A DNA stretch of 23,984 nucleotides from the NCBI GenBank assembly GCA_023391725.1, contig JAEWAH010000175.1, positions 1-23,984 of the forward strand, written 5' to 3'. The stretch comes from Bacillota bacterium (GTDB lineage: Bacteria; Bacillota; Clostridia; Christensenellales; Aristaeellaceae). Of the stretch, positions 22,670-23,984 are shown in pieces (position 1 is the stretch's first letter; each line of letters begins with the position of its first letter). The position numbers were made by a program, and so were the translations under genes. The notes beneath the pieces are model-generated. The model was not told the origin of the DNA, did no database searches, and saw only the letters and a list, made by a program, of their open reading frames with translations.

Positions 22670-23649
22670 TCGTTGTGGCAAAGGATGGGACGGGGGATTT
22701 TGCTTCCCTTCAGGAGGCCATCGACGCGGCGGGACCATCGGAAACCATTCATATAAGTGCAGGAACGTATTATGAGAAGGTGGTCGTCCATAAGGATGAT
22801 CTGCGCATCGTGGGCGAAGGCCGGGAAAGCACCGTGCTATGCTTTGATGATTACGCGAAAAAGCATCTTCCAGACGGCTCCGAGATGGGCACGTTCCTTA
22901 CTTGGACGATGCTGGTTACCGGGAAGAATGTGCGCATCGAAAACATGACCATCCGCAACTACGCTGGGGAAGGCCGCGTGGTGGGCCAGGCAGTGGCGGC
23001 CTATCTGGCGGGGGATAGGAGCGTTATGATGGGCTGCCGTTTGAATGGGCATCAGGATACGCTTTTTTGCGGCCCGACGATGAAAAAAGTAGCGGACCAC
23101 GTATTGCCGCGCATCGTGCCGGAGGGCGTTTTGAGCGTGGCGGATGTGAATGAAACCCCTGCGCGCCACTATTTTGAGGACTGCTATATAGAGGGGAATG
23201 TAGACTTCATCTTCGGGCCGGACCGGTGCTGGTTTGAGCGGTGCGAGCTGCATGCTGCAGGGGAGGACCCCGTACGTAACGGCTGGTACACCGCCGCCAA
23301 CACCCCGGAAGGCCAGGAATACGGCATGGTGTTCCAGTACTGCCATCTGACGGGGGATTGCCCGGAGGCTACGATGTATCTGGGCAGGCCGTGGCGGGAG
23401 TATGCCCGCACACTGTTCCTTTTTTGTGAGATGGACGCCTGCGTGAATTCCTTGGGGTTTGCCGATTGGGAGAACCCCTTCCGCCCAGTGACGGAGCGAT
23501 ACGGCGAATACGGGACCACCGGCAGCCGGGCCGATCTTTCTATGAGGCATCCGAACGCAAAGAAATTGACCAGCATCCAGGCCGAAGCCGTTACGCTGGT
23601 CAAAGTGCTTGGAGGGTTTGATGGTTGGGAGCCCAGGCGCCAGGATTGA
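22666..23649 (+). CDS. Pectinesterase (carbohydrate esterase family 8), no signal peptide
   Basis: A 327-aa right-handed beta-helix enzyme that removes methyl esters from galacturonan. All family signatures are present: GTYYEKV near 33, GQAVA with Q108, GHQDTLF with Q130 and the acid/base D131, NVDFIFG with the nucleophile D180, and YLGRPW with R241 and W243. The usual secretion signal is missing, as the mature-like sequence (MIVVAKDGTGDFASLQEAID) starts at once. The enzyme therefore probably acts on imported methylated oligogalacturonides in the cytoplasm. ATG 22666 overlaps the serine hydrolase stop by 4 nt, with AGGAGG upstream. Its stop codon directly abuts that of the convergent repair gene. 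Confidence 0.95.
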   Translation: MIVVAKDGTGDFASLQEAIDAAGPSETIHISAGTYYEKVVVHKDDLRIVGEGRESTVLCFDDYAKKHLPDGSEMGTFLTWTMLVTGKNVRIENMTIRNYAGEGRVVGQAVAAYLAGDRSVMMGCRLNGHQDTLFCGPTMKKVADHVLPRIVPEGVLSVADVNETPARHYFEDCYIEGNVDFIFGPDRCWFERCELHAAGEDPVRNGWYTAANTPEGQEYGMVFQYCHLTGDCPEATMYLGRPWREYARTLFLFCEMDACVNSLGFADWENPFRPVTERYGEYGTTGSRADLSMRHPNAKKLTSIQAEAVTLVKVLGGFDGWEPRRQD

Positions 23650-23984
23650 TCAGCGGCGTTTGCGCTGGTCCGCAAGCCGGATGCCCGCGGCGATCCATTC
23701 CGGCGCGTAGGAGGAATAGCAGCCCTTGGGCACAGGCCGGTTATCCAGCCGCCCCAGCTTTTCGCCAATAGCAACGCACCGGTCCGTGTATTCCCGCATG
23801 CGGATGCCAATCTCGCACAGGCACCGGTTCATGACCCACTGCTTGGGCTCCGGGGCGTCCTTCGTTTCCTTCTCGATCCAGGCAAGAAGGTTGTCGATGG
23901 TAAACGGCAGCTTCTTTTTTTGCATCATCTGATTAATGAGCAGGTTCCAGCCGACCCGGCCCAGGATGGGATGGGAAGAGTTCA
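23650..23984 (-). CDS. DNA alkylation repair protein, AlkD-like (N-terminus outside window)
   Basis: The last 111 or so residues of a gene that continues beyond the right edge; the frame is open upstream of the ATG at 23928 (…GWNLLINQMMQKKK), so that ATG is internal. The end matches the HEAT-repeat AlkD/DNA alkylation repair family: a helix with CLCEIGIRMREYTDRC, then AIGEKLG, then the typical VPKGCYSSYAPEWI. These enzymes excise alkylated purines such as 3-methyladenine and 7-methylguanine. The catalytic acidic and aromatic residues lie mostly in the missing part, so activity cannot be judged. Confidence 0.8.
   Translation of the reverse strand, partial: NSSHPILGRVGWNLLINQMMQKKKLPFTIDNLLAWIEKETKDAPEPKQWVMNRCLCEIGIRMREYTDRCVAIGEKLGRLDNRPVPKGCYSSYAPEWIAAGIRLADQRKRR

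Overview
The window looks like chromosome from a GC-rich, Gram-positive Clostridia-type bacterium (Bacillota, probably a gut or rumen anaerobe). The reasons are the SCIFF peptide with its radical SAM maturase, the TIGR04086 membrane protein beside yajC, a T-box leader on ileS, strong purine-rich ribosome binding sites, and sigma-A promoters of the TTGNNN-N17-TATAAT kind. No tRNA, rRNA, CRISPR array, phage or transposase gene was found.

Left part (1-5.7 kb, all minus strand): a partial DUF4153-type membrane protein, an unrecognised 172-aa protein, a secreted or membrane-anchored HtrA-like protease, the SCIFF maturase, the SCIFF peptide, a TIGR04086 membrane protein and YajC. YajC and the SCIFF peptide each have a clear promoter. 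Hairpins lie in the gaps between yajC and TIGR04086 and between the SCIFF peptide and its maturase, so expression along the chain is probably graded.

Middle (5.8-12.9 kb, minus strand): a translation and RNA-modification operon. A T-box leader with an isoleucine ATC specifier precedes a long, type-2-like ileS. It is followed by about 900 bp without a gene, then an RlmI-like rRNA methyltransferase, an RluA-like pseudouridine synthase and tgt. The 900-bp gap is the most unusual part of the window. It holds seven imperfect tandem units of about 121 bp. Each unit joins two hairpins to a copy of the methyltransferase's own ribosome binding site and first codons, nearly always with the ATG start destroyed.

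Right part (13-24 kb): a cation diffusion facilitator and a secreted LCP-family protein (plus strand) face a CapA-like metallophosphatase (minus). Next, on the minus strand, come a class I aminotransferase, an Lrp/AsnC regulator overlapping it by 4 bp, and fhs (formate-tetrahydrofolate ligase), which is broken by an apparent one-base deletion. A possible zinc peptidase (minus) is divergent from a two-gene plus-strand operon of a serine hydrolase and a pectinesterase, neither with a signal peptide; this suggests processing of pectin fragments inside the cell. The window ends in a partial AlkD-like DNA alkylation repair gene.

Several intergenic or gene-end stretches (6973-7012, 12921-12980, 15424-15640) look like worn copies of short palindromic repeats of the kind scattered through gut Clostridia.
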